The notes: generated from the letters alone by a model not told the origin. Counted from the stretch's first letter, positions 6,816-14,401 are shown. The stretch is DNA of 26,150 nt from Deltaproteobacteria bacterium UBA6601 (GCA_002433485.1 DJIF01000010.1:1-26150); one strand, 5' to 3'. Made by a program: numbers and translations.

Positions 6816-8678
6816 CTAGTTCCACTCCTCAGTGGTGAAGTTGTACTTGCCCAGTTTAAAGGTCTTCCCAGCCTCAATGGTTACTTGAATGGATTTGCTC
6901 GCATTGATTCCTGCTGTAGCGCACTCCAGCCGGACTTCGTGCTCCCCGGCGCTCAATTCGAACGGCAGCAGTGGTGTCTTGCCCACCTGAGTGCCATCAA
7001 CAAAGACAACAGAGGAAGGCGATGAAGCTCGGACTCCGAGTTTGCCGAATTCGGGCTCGTTCAAATCATCCCCCTGTGCCCCCTTAGCTGTCCTGCTGTC
7101 AGGACCTTTTGCTGGCAAGTTGGCTTCTTCTCGAGCTGTCACTGTGGGGCTACTGATTCGGGCTGGAGTTGGCTTTCTTGAGGGCGCCGCAGCAACCGGT
7201 TGCGCTGTCGCAGTGGAGCTCTTGCTCGGTTGTGAGGGCTTGAAATCTTGTGCAGCGTCGTTCTTACCCTTGGTTGCCGGTCCTGTTGGCAGGGCTGTCG
7301 GGGCCTGGGTGCTCTCAATCTCTGTCGTATCGGGATCCGAGTCCAGTGCGGTTTTTGCTTGCTCTGCGAACTCGGCGGCGGTGGCTGGCTGTTGGGCTGG
7401 CTCTCGACTCGCGATCACCCCAAGGATGATGAGCAGCGCTGCTCCGAGTACCAACAGCAGTCCTCTTGAGTGTTGCTGTGGCTGGGGAGTCCCTTTTGTC
7501 TCGCTGGCTAAGGGCAGCAGCGTGTCTGCGAGGCTTGACTCTTCCAACTCGGCGACCGGCATGGTCGCGTCCATGGCCTCATTCAGGTACTGACTTTGGA
7601 GCTTGTTGATCTCGGCGTCGGCTGCGCGCCGAGCAGCTTCGACCGCAGCGTGACTGGTGACACTGAGGTCGGCGGCACTGATCAAAGGAGCGAATTGGAT
7701 CTCTTCGCTGCTGTCAGCAGGGTTCTGATTGCTGTCATCTTCGAGCAGTTTGCTGCGCAGCGTGTACATGAAATTTTCGGTAGTCCAAGCGCTCTCTTTC
7801 AGTCCACTGTCAAGCTTGATCAGGGCGCGCTGCAGGGCCCGGGCACTGGGAAAGCGGGAGGCTGGATCGCGCGCCAGGCAGATGGCCAGGATCTCTCCTA
7901 TGCCGGGAACCAGCCTGTCGAGGCTGTCGATCTGTTGATCGACTTCCGCGCGCGAGACCGCGAACAGCACCGAAGCGAGCGAGTTACCTTCAAACAGGAT
8001 CTTGCCGCTGATCAGCTCGTAGATGAGGCTGCCCATGGCGAAGATGTCCGAGACTGCGGTCAGGTTCGGATCGCCTGCGACCTGTTCAGGAGACATGTAG
8101 TGGGGAGTGCCCTTGGTGGTGTCTACCAGGGTGGTCTTGAACAGGTTGGTGTCGGCTTTGGCGATGCCGAAGTCCATGATCTTGGTCACCCCATCGCGAC
8201 CCACGATGATGTTGGCGGGTTTGATGTCCCGGTGCACGAGGCGGACCTCAACTCCTTCGAGACTCTCGAGAGTATGGGCATAGTGCAGTCCCTCACAGAC
8301 CTGCATGGCCATGTCGAGGGCGACCCTGGTCGGCAGTTCCAGCTGGTAGCGCTGCGCTAGCTGCATGACTCGATCTAGGGTCCAGCCGTCAATGAACTCC
8401 ATGGCCAGGTAGTAGGTGTCGTCTACCCGATTGAACTCATAGATCTCGACGATGTTGGGGTGCTTTAACTGACCCCCAATACGGGCCTCGTTGACCAGTG
8501 CCTTGAGGATCGCGCTGTCTCGGGTGAGGCTGGAATGCAGCCGCTTGATGGCCACTTGTTTGGCGAAGCCCATCGGTCCTGAGCGAACCGCTCGGTACAC
8601 GGACGCCATTCCGCCTTTGCCAAGCAGGTGAGTTAGCCGATAGCTACCAAATTTTTCTTCAACCAGCGGGCGGTTCAT
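6816..8678 (-). CDS. Membrane Ser/Thr protein kinase (PknB type) with extracytoplasmic PEGA domain
   Basis: 620 residues. The N-terminal kinase domain (about 12-290) has a complete active site: Gly-rich loop GKGGMASV (20-27), Lys45, Glu64, catalytic HRD with Asp151, Asn156, DFG with Asp169, and the activation segment end TPHYMSPEQ (191-199). A juxtamembrane region contains several Ser/Thr residues. One membrane helix (about 406-423) follows, then a Pro/Ala/Thr/Lys-rich linker and a C-terminal PEGA domain (about 544-620; VVFVDGTQVGKTPL...LSAGEHEVRLEC). The layout is that of a bacterial Hanks-type receptor kinase with an outside-facing PEGA sensor or wall-contact domain. It lies 21 bases after the Asp/Ser-repeat gene and directly before the exported TPR/PEGA gene, so all three are probably one operon. 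Activity is predicted intact. Confidence 0.93.
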   Translation of the reverse strand: MNRPLVEEKFGSYRLTHLLGKGGMASVYRAVRSGPMGFAKQVAIKRLHSSLTRDSAILKALVNEARIGGQLKHPNIVEIYEFNRVDDTYYLAMEFIDGWTLDRVMQLAQRYQLELPTRVALDMAMQVCEGLHYAHTLESLEGVEVRLVHRDIKPANIIVGRDGVTKIMDFGIAKADTNLFKTTLVDTTKGTPHYMSPEQVAGDPNLTAVSDIFAMGSLIYELISGKILFEGNSLASVLFAVSRAEVDQQIDSLDRLVPGIGEILAICLARDPASRFPSARALQRALIKLDSGLKESAWTTENFMYTLRSKLLEDDSNQNPADSSEEIQFAPLISAADLSVTSHAAVEAARRAADAEINKLQSQYLNEAMDATMPVAELEESSLADTLLPLASETKGTPQPQQHSRGLLLVLGAALLIILGVIASREPAQQPATAAEFAEQAKTALDSDPDTTEIESTQAPTALPTGPATKGKNDAAQDFKPSQPSKSSTATAQPVAAAPSRKPTPARISSPTVTAREEANLPAKGPDSRTAKGAQGDDLNEPEFGKLGVRASSPSSVVFVDGTQVGKTPLLPFELSAGEHEVRLECATAGINASKSIQVTIEAGKTFKLGKYNFTTEEWN

Positions 8679-8699
8679 ATTGCTTGCCCTGGCGAGTTT

Positions 8700-9080
8700 T
8701 CAGGAACTTCTGGAGCCACTGCCGGCGCTGTCGTCGTCATCGCCGTTTGCGCTGTCGTCGTCATCGCCGTTTGCGCTGTCGTCGTCATCGCCGGTGCTGT
8801 CGTCGTCATCGCCGGTGCTGTCGTCGTCATCGCCGGTGCTGTCGTCGTCATCGTCGGCGCTGTCGTCGTCATCGTCGGCGCTGTCATCGTCGTCGTCCGC
8901 GCGGTTGTTGGGTCGGACGTAGCCGCAGCCTTCCATGCGCAGTCGGATACCTGGAGACAGCTGTTCTTCTTCGGTCTGGTGATCGTCACCGTGGGCCTCG
9001 ATGGAGAAGCACATCAGCACAAACATGAGCGATAGGGAGAGGCGCCTTCGCCAGACTGGGGGATTGGAGATGGTCTTCAT
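8700..9080 (-). CDS. Exported acidic Asp/Ser-repeat protein
   Basis: 126 residues with an ATG start. A basic N-terminus and hydrophobic core (RRRLSLSLMFVLMCFSIEA) indicate secretion, with cleavage near AHG. A short middle section includes one Cys (MEGCGYV, C52). The second half is eight tandem 7-8-residue units: three ADDDDDS, three TGDDDDS and two ANGDDDDS (residues 61-118), then a short Ser/Gly/Arg tail. The repeats are strongly negative and could bind calcium or act as an extended surface linker; no enzyme motif is present. The minus-strand frame is preferred because it carries the signal peptide and because the same DDDDDSA motif recurs in the lipoprotein at 2388. It is the first gene of the kinase operon. 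A weak TATAGT -10-like box lies 36 bases upstream. Confidence 0.78.
   Translation of the reverse strand: MKTISNPPVWRRRLSLSLMFVLMCFSIEAHGDDHQTEEEQLSPGIRLRMEGCGYVRPNNRADDDDDSADDDDDSADDDDDSTGDDDDSTGDDDDSTGDDDDSANGDDDDSANGDDDDSAGSGSRSS
8727..8900 (-). repeat. Coding tandem repeat, eight 21/24-base units (DDDDDS type)
   Basis: Read on the plus strand the units have the core GCTGTCGTCGTCATCG followed by CCGTTT, CCGGT or TCGGC variants. Two 24-base units, three 21-base GCCGGT units and three 21-base GTCGGC-type units are arranged in blocks, as expected from recent block duplication. The unit length stays a multiple of three, so copy-number change would keep the frame. The array lies wholly inside the exported acidic protein gene. 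Confidence 0.9.
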
Positions 9081-9115
9081 CTAGGTCGTAGGGATCCGGG
9101 TGAATGAACTGTCGA

Positions 9116-9121
9116 ACTATA
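9116..9121 (-). promoter_or_regulatory. Possible -10 box upstream of the acidic-protein/kinase operon
   Basis: On the minus strand the sequence reads TATAGT, five of six matches to the sigma-70 -10 consensus, 36 bases before the ATG at 9080 in a 116-base divergent gap. No good -35 hexamer is found at normal spacing, so an activator or an alternative sigma factor might be needed, or the match may be chance. Confidence 0.25.
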
Positions 9122-9184
9122 CCCCGCTTCGAGCAAGTACACTGCCCTTCATCAGTGGACCCCGTTGCTCCGGTCCTACTGTGA

Positions 9185-9193
9185 GAGGTGATC
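9185..9193 (+). promoter_or_regulatory. Strong Shine-Dalgarno sequence that points to a TTG start at 9197
   Basis: GAGGTGATC matches a long part of the complement of the usual 16S rRNA 3' end. The GAGG core lies 8 bases before a TTG at 9197 that is in frame with the PBP4 gene. The upstream GTG at 9188 overlaps the site and the ATG at 9212 is too distant (23 bases), so the TTG is the best supported start. Confidence 0.55.
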
Positions 9194-9196
9194 AGG

Positions 9197-10432
9197 TTGC
9201 AGTCAGCGGCAATGAATTTAGCGCGTAGAGTTTGCAGGTCAGTCCCTGTCTTGTGGCTGGCCATTGGCCTGCTTGGCCAGGCTCTGTGTAGCCGGACCGC
9301 GCTGGCTAGCGACTGGCAGCAGGAGATATCCCGGCTCGCCGGTCCAGAGGGCGTAGTGCTGGTGGTGGATAGGGATGGTGAGGTGTTGCTTGATGTTGGA
9401 GTTGGCGAGGCCTTTGTGCCCGCCTCAATTCTGAAGATCCCAACCTGCTTGTTGGCTGCGCATTACCTGGGCATGGACTACCGCTTCAGCACCGAGTTCT
9501 TTTTGGAAGGGGACCAGCTTGTGGTCCGCGGTAGGGGAGATCCCATGTTGGTCTCGGAGGAGCTGGACCGTGCGGTCACTGCCCTTGTGCCCCTGCTGGC
9601 CGGTAGAAAGCTTACTGGTATCGGCATTGATGATTCATTCTTTGTCGAGGGGATCACAATTCCTGGCGTTGGTGGCTCTGACAATCCTTACGATGCGCTC
9701 AATTCGGCGACGGCGGTCAACTTCAACACCATCAATGTGGTGGTTCAGGGTAGTCAGGTCAGGTCGGCTGAGGCCCAGACACCGCTCACCCCCCTGGCCA
9801 GGAAGGTAGCCCTGCGACGAGGGGTTCAAGGCAAGCTGCGGGTCAATTTGAGTTCAGATCCGGTCGAGGTTCGCGCTTACGCCGCCGAGCTCATTGCCGC
9901 CAAGCTGCGGGGAGCTGGCGTAGAGCTGGGCACCGAATATGGCCCGGCGCGGGCGACAATGGCGACTCCTCTCTATATCCATCGCAGCAGCAAGCGACTA
10001 GCTGATGCCTGCCAGGGTCTTCTGCACTACTCCAATAACTACATAGCTAATCAGGTCTTTCTGGCTGTAGGCGCAGAAGTCCGCGGCGCTCCCGCGACTC
10101 TTGAGAAGAGCGTCGCTGTCGCCGCTGACTTCATCGCAGCACGCCCCGAGTTAAAGGGACTTGTGATGACAGAGGGTTCGGGGATTTCCTATCAGAATCG
10201 AGCCACAGCAGCCGCGATGATCGGCGCCCTTGGTCTGTTTGAGCCGCACCGCAAGTTACTTAAGCCAAGAGCTGGCAGTGATAACAAGACCGGGACCCTC
10301 GCTATAACCCGCTCAGTTGCTGGCTACCTGGATACCGAGCGGCATGGGACCGTGCGTTTTGTCATCAGCCTTGATGCTAGTGGTCACTGGACTCGCTGGA
10401 AGATTGTCGAGCTCCTCAAGAAGGCTCTGTAG
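9197..10432 (+). CDS. D-alanyl-D-alanine carboxypeptidase/endopeptidase, PBP4 (peptidase S13) family
   Basis: About 411 residues from the TTG at 9197. An N-terminal export signal is present (VPVLWLAIGLLGQALC...ALA). All three penicillin-binding motifs of the family are visible: SILK (SxxK, nucleophile Ser) within VPASILKIPT, the SxN motif in YSNNYIANQ, and KTGT near the C-terminus (DNKTGTLAITRS). The long insertion between SxxK and SxN is typical of the S13 family, in which it forms extra domains. The enzyme should act in the periplasm, trimming or opening peptidoglycan peptides. It is followed after 9 bases by the sigma-region-2-like gene and its RskA-like partner, which suggests cell-envelope-linked regulation. 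It is somewhat shorter than E. coli DacB. Family assignment is confident; the exact substrate preference is not. Confidence 0.88.
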   Translation: MQSAAMNLARRVCRSVPVLWLAIGLLGQALCSRTALASDWQQEISRLAGPEGVVLVVDRDGEVLLDVGVGEAFVPASILKIPTCLLAAHYLGMDYRFSTEFFLEGDQLVVRGRGDPMLVSEELDRAVTALVPLLAGRKLTGIGIDDSFFVEGITIPGVGGSDNPYDALNSATAVNFNTINVVVQGSQVRSAEAQTPLTPLARKVALRRGVQGKLRVNLSSDPVEVRAYAAELIAAKLRGAGVELGTEYGPARATMATPLYIHRSSKRLADACQGLLHYSNNYIANQVFLAVGAEVRGAPATLEKSVAVAADFIAARPELKGLVMTEGSGISYQNRATAAAMIGALGLFEPHRKLLKPRAGSDNKTGTLAITRSVAGYLDTERHGTVRFVISLDASGHWTRWKIVELLKKAL

Positions 10433-10441
10433 ACTGCCAGC

Positions 10442-10831
10442 ATGAGCCCGTCCCCGAGTCCTGAACTCGAGAGCAGCCTGCCCAGTGCAGAGCGGCTCCG
10501 AGCTTTGTTGCTGCAGGTCGCAGAGGGCGAGGCTCAGGGGCTGGCCGACCTGGTTGAACTGGCCGCTCCCTGGTTACTGCCGGTTGCAAACAGGCTTGAG
10601 GGTGGCGATGAGGCTGCTGCAGAGCGGCTCTGTGAGGCTTTATTTGCTGATATATGGCGGCTTGCTCCCTGTTACGACGCTCATTTTGGTCCGCCTTTGA
10701 GCTGGATGCTTTCCCTGTTGAGAGAGCGGGGCTTGGGTCGAGTGGTAACTCCTGCTGGGGTTGCTCCATTGGGTGCCGAGGAGCTTGCTGCTCTGTGGTT
10801 CGGGGAAGAGGAGAGCTCCAGTGGAGCTTGA
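10442..10831 (+). CDS. Small protein resembling only region 2 of an ECF sigma factor
   Basis: 129 residues with an ATG start at 10442, 9 bases after the PBP4 stop. Residues about 28-100 follow the ECF sigma region 2 pattern: a Gly-Glu-Ala start, LAAPWLLPVANRLEGGDEAAAERL, CEALFADIWRLAPCYD, then FGPPLSWMLSLLRERGL, comparable with the usual 'a..L..A..ll.D.a.AEdlvQe.f..iWr.a..fd...g....Wl..i.rn'. The acidic/Gln positions of region 2.2 are partly lost. The remaining ~30 residues are too short for region 4, and no region 4 is found in other frames before the next gene. An RskA-like anti-sigma gene overlaps its 3' end, which supports the sigma origin. It may be a truncated or specialised sigma, or a decoy/adaptor. 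The assignment rests on pattern and context. Confidence 0.6.
   Translation: MSPSPSPELESSLPSAERLRALLLQVAEGEAQGLADLVELAAPWLLPVANRLEGGDEAAAERLCEALFADIWRLAPCYDAHFGPPLSWMLSLLRERGLGRVVTPAGVAPLGAEELAALWFGEEESSSGA
10808..10813 (+). promoter_or_regulatory. Shine-Dalgarno (GAGGAG) that sets the GTG start of the anti-sigma gene
   Basis: GAGGAG lies 7 bases before the GTG at 10821, which is inside the end of the sigma-like gene. The frame is open further upstream, but only this start has a good ribosome site and removes an implausible N-terminus. Confidence 0.6.
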
Positions 10832-11636
10832 TCGCTGTCGGGATCTGGCGGACCAGTTGCCCCGCTACGCGCTTGGCCTTGCCGATAAGGTCTTCGCCAT
10901 GCGGATCCAGCTACACCTTGCGGAGGGTTGTGTTGTCTGCGCCGGGCGAGTAGAGGAGGTACTGGTCGCTTTTCATCACTCCGCCCTGCCTTCTCAGGCT
11001 CAGCCCGTTCCTGCCGATTTTGTAGACCGGGTGTTACGGCGGGTTGATGGACTGGATCAGGAGCCTTGCGAGGCCAGCTCAGTCTACCCAGCCCCGCCAG
11101 AGCGTGCCTTGTTGTGGACTTTGTTGCTGCTGGGGCTGTTGATGGTCTGCGCGGTCGCATGGTGGGGTCAAGGTCAGGGGCAGCTGCGCGCTGAGGCCCA
11201 GGCTCGAGTTGATCGGCTTGAGCTTGCGATGCAGCGCAGCGCGGAAGACATCCGTGCTCTCCAGTCCCTCGCGGGTCGCCTGGGCGACCCGCGGCTGCGG
11301 GTGGTTGATGGGCAAAGTTCGGGTGATCAGCTGCAAGGGGTGTTGGGGCGTGCTTTGTTGGATCCTGACCGACAAGAACTCTGGTTGCGAGTGGTCGGAC
11401 TAGCTCCTGCTGCCGAAGAGCTGGACTACGTCTTGTGGCATGTGACTGAGGATCAGGCGCTCTTCCTGGGGGTTCTTGCCCCAGTGGTTCTTGCCCAGCA
11501 GACCAGCTCCTATTTTGCTTTGGCTGAGGATCGGCAGGAGATAGGCCAGCTTAGTATCCATCGGCAGGAGTCATTTCAGCGGGGTCAGCGCCCTCAGGGT
11601 GAGCCGGTCTTGGAGCTGAAGTTGACAGAGCAATAG
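10821..11636 (+). CDS. RskA-like transmembrane anti-sigma factor
   Basis: 271 residues from the GTG at 10821, overlapping the sigma-like gene by 11 bases. The N-terminal cytoplasmic part has an anti-sigma zinc-type motif: His32, Cys37 and Cys40 in HLAEGCVVC, after a helix beginning CRDLADQLPRYALG. A membrane helix (about 97-115) and a coiled-coil-like stretch (about 120-148) follow. The C-terminal domain (about 165-260; ELWLRVVGLAP...DYVLWHVTEDQALFLGVL) matches the beta-domain of RskA/anti-sigma-K proteins, where 'YxLW.....g....lG.f' is typical. It should hold a sigma factor at the inner membrane until it is released by proteolysis. The gene pair is presumably an operon with the upstream PBP4 gene. 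The odd point is that its genetic partner lacks region 4. Confidence 0.8.
   Translation: MELDRCRDLADQLPRYALGLADKVFAMRIQLHLAEGCVVCAGRVEEVLVAFHHSALPSQAQPVPADFVDRVLRRVDGLDQEPCEASSVYPAPPERALLWTLLLLGLLMVCAVAWWGQGQGQLRAEAQARVDRLELAMQRSAEDIRALQSLAGRLGDPRLRVVDGQSSGDQLQGVLGRALLDPDRQELWLRVVGLAPAAEELDYVLWHVTEDQALFLGVLAPVVLAQQTSSYFALAEDRQEIGQLSIHRQESFQRGQRPQGEPVLELKLTEQ
11271..11292. repeat. Perfect inverted repeat, 10-base arms, inside the anti-sigma gene
   Basis: GCGGGTCGCC, then TG, then GGCGACCCGC. It is within coding sequence (residues around GRLGDPRL) and could be a chance result of codon choice, an mRNA hairpin or a binding site. Confidence 0.6.
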
Positions 11637-11650
11637 CGCAGCTCTTTTGT

Positions 11651-13342
11651 TCAGGGCCGCTTCCTCAGCTCCTTCTTGCGCAGCCTAAGTGCTTTGCGGG
11701 CGGCTCGGCGCACCGCTGGTTCCGGGTCGTTCTTCCTCAGCTCCTGCAGTCTCAACTCTGCGCTGCTGTGGAGCTGTCGAGCCAGCGCTATTGCGGCGGT
11801 CTGCCTGAGGCTGTTGTTGGGGCTGGACGCCGCGCTGAGCAGCACCTTGAGCTGGCGCGGGCCATCGCTCAGCTGGCCCAGCGCCAGGGCTCGGATCGAG
11901 GCTTCTGTTTCCATCTCAGCGCGCTCGGTAATGAGCTCATCGATACCAAGCTGGTGTCGCTCTCTAAGAAGTCTGCGCAGCACCGCCTCGCGTAGCTCAG
12001 GGTCGTCCGATCGGCTTAAGCTCTGCCATTGGGTGAGGGTTGCTTGCTGCTGTTCTGGAGCTACCTGCTGCTCGTTGATCCAGCGTTTTAACCACAGCTT
12101 GGCAGCCTGACCTTTCGCCAGCTTTGCCAGGCTCAGTAAGAGCTCTTGGTTGCGTTTCTTATCCAGTAGATAGCGTCCATCCAGAGCGTGGGTCCATGGC
12201 GGCAGGGACGGGGTGGTGCTGGGCTCCAGGTCCTTCAGTTCTGCAGCGGTGGCCGCCTTGAAGTTGTCCAGCTGGGAAAGGGCTACCTCAGCTACTCGTG
12301 GGTCGGCATCGGTCGCACCGTAGAGCAGGATCTCGCGAATTTCTGGACCACTTCGGTTCTTGAGACCCAACAGCACCTCAGTACGGACCTTGTGGGAACT
12401 CGCTCGCAACAACAGCCAGCGAAGCAGCTGAGTCGCTTGCGGGCGAAGTCCTTGTGCGCTGTCACTCGCGGCTTCCTGCTGCAGGTACCAGGAGAGCGCA
12501 TCGCGCTGAATTGCGAAGGCAGGGTCGTTGATGATGTACCAGCGCGCTAGGTCGCGGGCTTGTTGAAGCTCCAGCTGGGCGGAGCTGAGAAACATGGCCA
12601 GCGCTGCGTGTCGGGTTTCGTCATCGATGGAGAGAAGCAGAGCAAAGCTATCCTCAAGGGCGTGCTGGAGCTTCCATTCCAGGGGTGATGTAGGCGGATC
12701 ACTACGCAGTGAAAACAGCAGCTCGCTTAGCCGACCTTCGTCCGCCAGCACCTGTGGCAGTCGACCCAGCGCGCGTTGGGTTGAGCGCTCAAAAAGCCAG
12801 CCTAGGTTGAGCGGCTGGTAGTCCTGCTGGTCGACTGCGCTCCTCATTACGAGGTCCAGTTTTTGGCTGCGGGTACTGAGGCCGTATTGCATCAGTAGTT
12901 GGACCTGCCAGATCACCTCAATGCTCCAGTGCGGGACAGATACCGGAAACAGGCTGTTATCGATGCGCTGGTCCACCACTCGGCTGCTGTCCAGGTGCAG
13001 GTCGGCAAGTTGAACCTGGAGGATTGCGCGGCCCGGTAGCTGGAGTTCGCTGGCGATGCGATGGGCGCCGGCTTTTTCAAGCAGAGACCACACCTTGTCG
13101 CACAGATAGCCATCCAACCAGGTCTGTGCGTCAAGATGCGGTTCTTGTCCGTTGCGGAGGTGGCTCAGGTCGCGGCCCTGGTGCGCCCGCAGTGCTGGGT
13201 GCCCGGATGGCAGGCGTGCTCGGCAGTCGAGCTCGATTGGCAAGCCACTTAGCGGTTGGACTCCGCGGTTAGGTGCCGCGCTTACCGGGTCTGAAGATAG
13301 GGCGATGCCCATCAGGATCAGGCTGAACAGGAGCTTACTCAT
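11651..13342 (-). CDS. Exported HEAT-repeat-like protein, function unknown
   Basis: 563 residues with an ATG start at 13342. A signal peptide is visible (LLFSLILMGIALSSDPVSA). The N-terminal third (to about 200) contains several strands and two Cys and ends in long helices. From about residue 200 onward the protein is almost entirely helical, with HEAT-type pairs such as DPRVAEVALSQL, DPELREAVLRRLLRER, NNSLRQTAAIALARQL and DPEPAVRRAARKALRLR, giving a superhelical scaffold. The extreme C-terminus is strongly basic (RLRKKELRKRP). No catalytic motif is visible; a periplasmic scaffold or binding role is likely. It starts 6 bases after the stop of the Gfo/Idh/MocA gene, so the two are cotranscribed, although a functional link is not evident. 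It converges with the anti-sigma gene (14 bases between stops). Confidence 0.72.
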   Translation of the reverse strand: MSKLLFSLILMGIALSSDPVSAAPNRGVQPLSGLPIELDCRARLPSGHPALRAHQGRDLSHLRNGQEPHLDAQTWLDGYLCDKVWSLLEKAGAHRIASELQLPGRAILQVQLADLHLDSSRVVDQRIDNSLFPVSVPHWSIEVIWQVQLLMQYGLSTRSQKLDLVMRSAVDQQDYQPLNLGWLFERSTQRALGRLPQVLADEGRLSELLFSLRSDPPTSPLEWKLQHALEDSFALLLSIDDETRHAALAMFLSSAQLELQQARDLARWYIINDPAFAIQRDALSWYLQQEAASDSAQGLRPQATQLLRWLLLRASSHKVRTEVLLGLKNRSGPEIREILLYGATDADPRVAEVALSQLDNFKAATAAELKDLEPSTTPSLPPWTHALDGRYLLDKKRNQELLLSLAKLAKGQAAKLWLKRWINEQQVAPEQQQATLTQWQSLSRSDDPELREAVLRRLLRERHQLGIDELITERAEMETEASIRALALGQLSDGPRQLKVLLSAASSPNNSLRQTAAIALARQLHSSAELRLQELRKNDPEPAVRRAARKALRLRKKELRKRP

Positions 13343-13348
13343 GTTCGA

Positions 13349-14401
13349 TTAGCCCTTCGGGTCGCTTGAGTCTTCCCCGAGCTTGTCGAGAAATACCTCC
13401 TCGCCACCGCGTGCAAGGCTTTCCTGTGCGGCGACGATGGCAGCGGTCACGGCGCGACCCTCGGCCCCGTCGCTAAGGCATTGAATGCCCTTTTGGATGC
13501 AGTCGATGAAGTGCTGCATTTCTTCCCGGAGCGGCTCGCTCCAGTCCTGTTGGGGGGTGATGACGTCGCCGTGGCGGATATCTACCTGCCACTCAGCGAA
13601 GCTGCCCGGACCCGGCACGCGGCGGCTGATCCTGCTGTCGTAGAGCTGGACCTTGGCAGAGGGTGCGACGTCATCAAAGACAACCATCTTCTGGCTGCCA
13701 ACCACGGTCATCTCGCGGACCTTGCGGGGATCCAGCCAGCCCAGGTGCAGGTGGGCCCCGATCCCATCGGGATAGGTCACGGTGCAGAACACAACGTCCT
13801 CAACATCTTGCTGAATGTAGGAGAATCCTCGCGCCTGGACCGAAAGTGGTTGGGCATCGAGCCAGTAGTTCAAGATCGAGAAGTCATGTGGTGCAAAAGA
13901 CCACAGCGCGTTGACGTCCCCCTGGACCCTGCCCAGATTGACCCGTCTACTGTGGATGTAAAGAACCTCACCCAGCTCGCCCTCATCAATGTATTCCTTC
14001 ACTTGTTTGACCGCTGAGTTGAAGCGGAAGATGTGTCCGACCATGAGGATCAGGCTCTGATTTTCTGCCAATTGTTCCAGTTCTCGGCATTGCGCTACGG
14101 TCATTGCTAGTGGCTTCTCGACCAGAACGTGCTTGCCCGCCAGCAGCGCTTGTTGTGCCAGCTCAAAGTGGCTTGGTACTGGGGTTGCGATGACCACTGC
14201 CTCCACCGCGGGATCGGTGAGGGCCTGGCTGAGTTTTTCGTCACAGCGGACCCCTAGACCGAGGCGATCAGCCACATCTTTCGCGCGGTCTAGCTCGCGG
14301 TCGATTAGATACAGCAACTCGGCGTCGACCAGGGTGTCGAGGTTACGAGCAATGGCCGGACCCCAGTAACCGGTGCCGATGAGCGCGAGACCTGTCTTCA
14401 T
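13349..14401 (-). CDS. Gfo/Idh/MocA-family NAD(P)-dependent sugar oxidoreductase
   Basis: 350 residues with an ATG start at 14401. The N-terminal Rossmann domain has GTGYWG (9-14) and an acidic residue in LIDRE after the second strand, favouring NAD(H). The family motif EKPLA (95-99) supplies Lys96. The C-terminal alpha/beta domain includes SFAPHDFSILNYW with His172, the usual catalytic pair region. The combination ...FRFNSAVKQVKEYIDEGELGE... is common in oxidoreductases of surface-sugar clusters, which oxidise a ring hydroxyl of a nucleotide sugar before amination. Nearby lie an aminotransferase, a carbamoyltransferase and a glycosyltransferase on the same strand, separated by one convergent gene. 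The exact sugar cannot be told. Confidence 0.85.
   Translation of the reverse strand: MKTGLALIGTGYWGPAIARNLDTLVDAELLYLIDRELDRAKDVADRLGLGVRCDEKLSQALTDPAVEAVVIATPVPSHFELAQQALLAGKHVLVEKPLAMTVAQCRELEQLAENQSLILMVGHIFRFNSAVKQVKEYIDEGELGEVLYIHSRRVNLGRVQGDVNALWSFAPHDFSILNYWLDAQPLSVQARGFSYIQQDVEDVVFCTVTYPDGIGAHLHLGWLDPRKVREMTVVGSQKMVVFDDVAPSAKVQLYDSRISRRVPGPGSFAEWQVDIRHGDVITPQQDWSEPLREEMQHFIDCIQKGIQCLSDGAEGRAVTAAIVAAQESLARGGEEVFLDKLGEDSSDPKG

Noticed and set aside
8262..8273. 12-base palindrome ACTCTCGAGAGT
   Set aside because: Inside the kinase coding sequence, short, and likely to arise from Glu/Ser/Leu codons; no regulatory context.
7596..8360. 254-residue open frame on the plus strand opposite the kinase gene
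   Set aside because: Shadow of the kinase coding sequence: no domain, no ribosome site, and the opposite strand encodes an intact kinase active site.
8727..8900. The tandem array as a CRISPR or non-coding satellite
   Set aside because: Units are 21/24 bases without unique spacers and keep the reading frame of an exported protein.
8675..8989. Thr/Met-rich (TMTTTAP) repeat frame and an Arg/His-rich frame in the Asp/Ser repeat array
   Set aside because: Other-frame readings of the same tandem repeat. Only the DDDDDS frame has a signal peptide and a motif shared with another protein.
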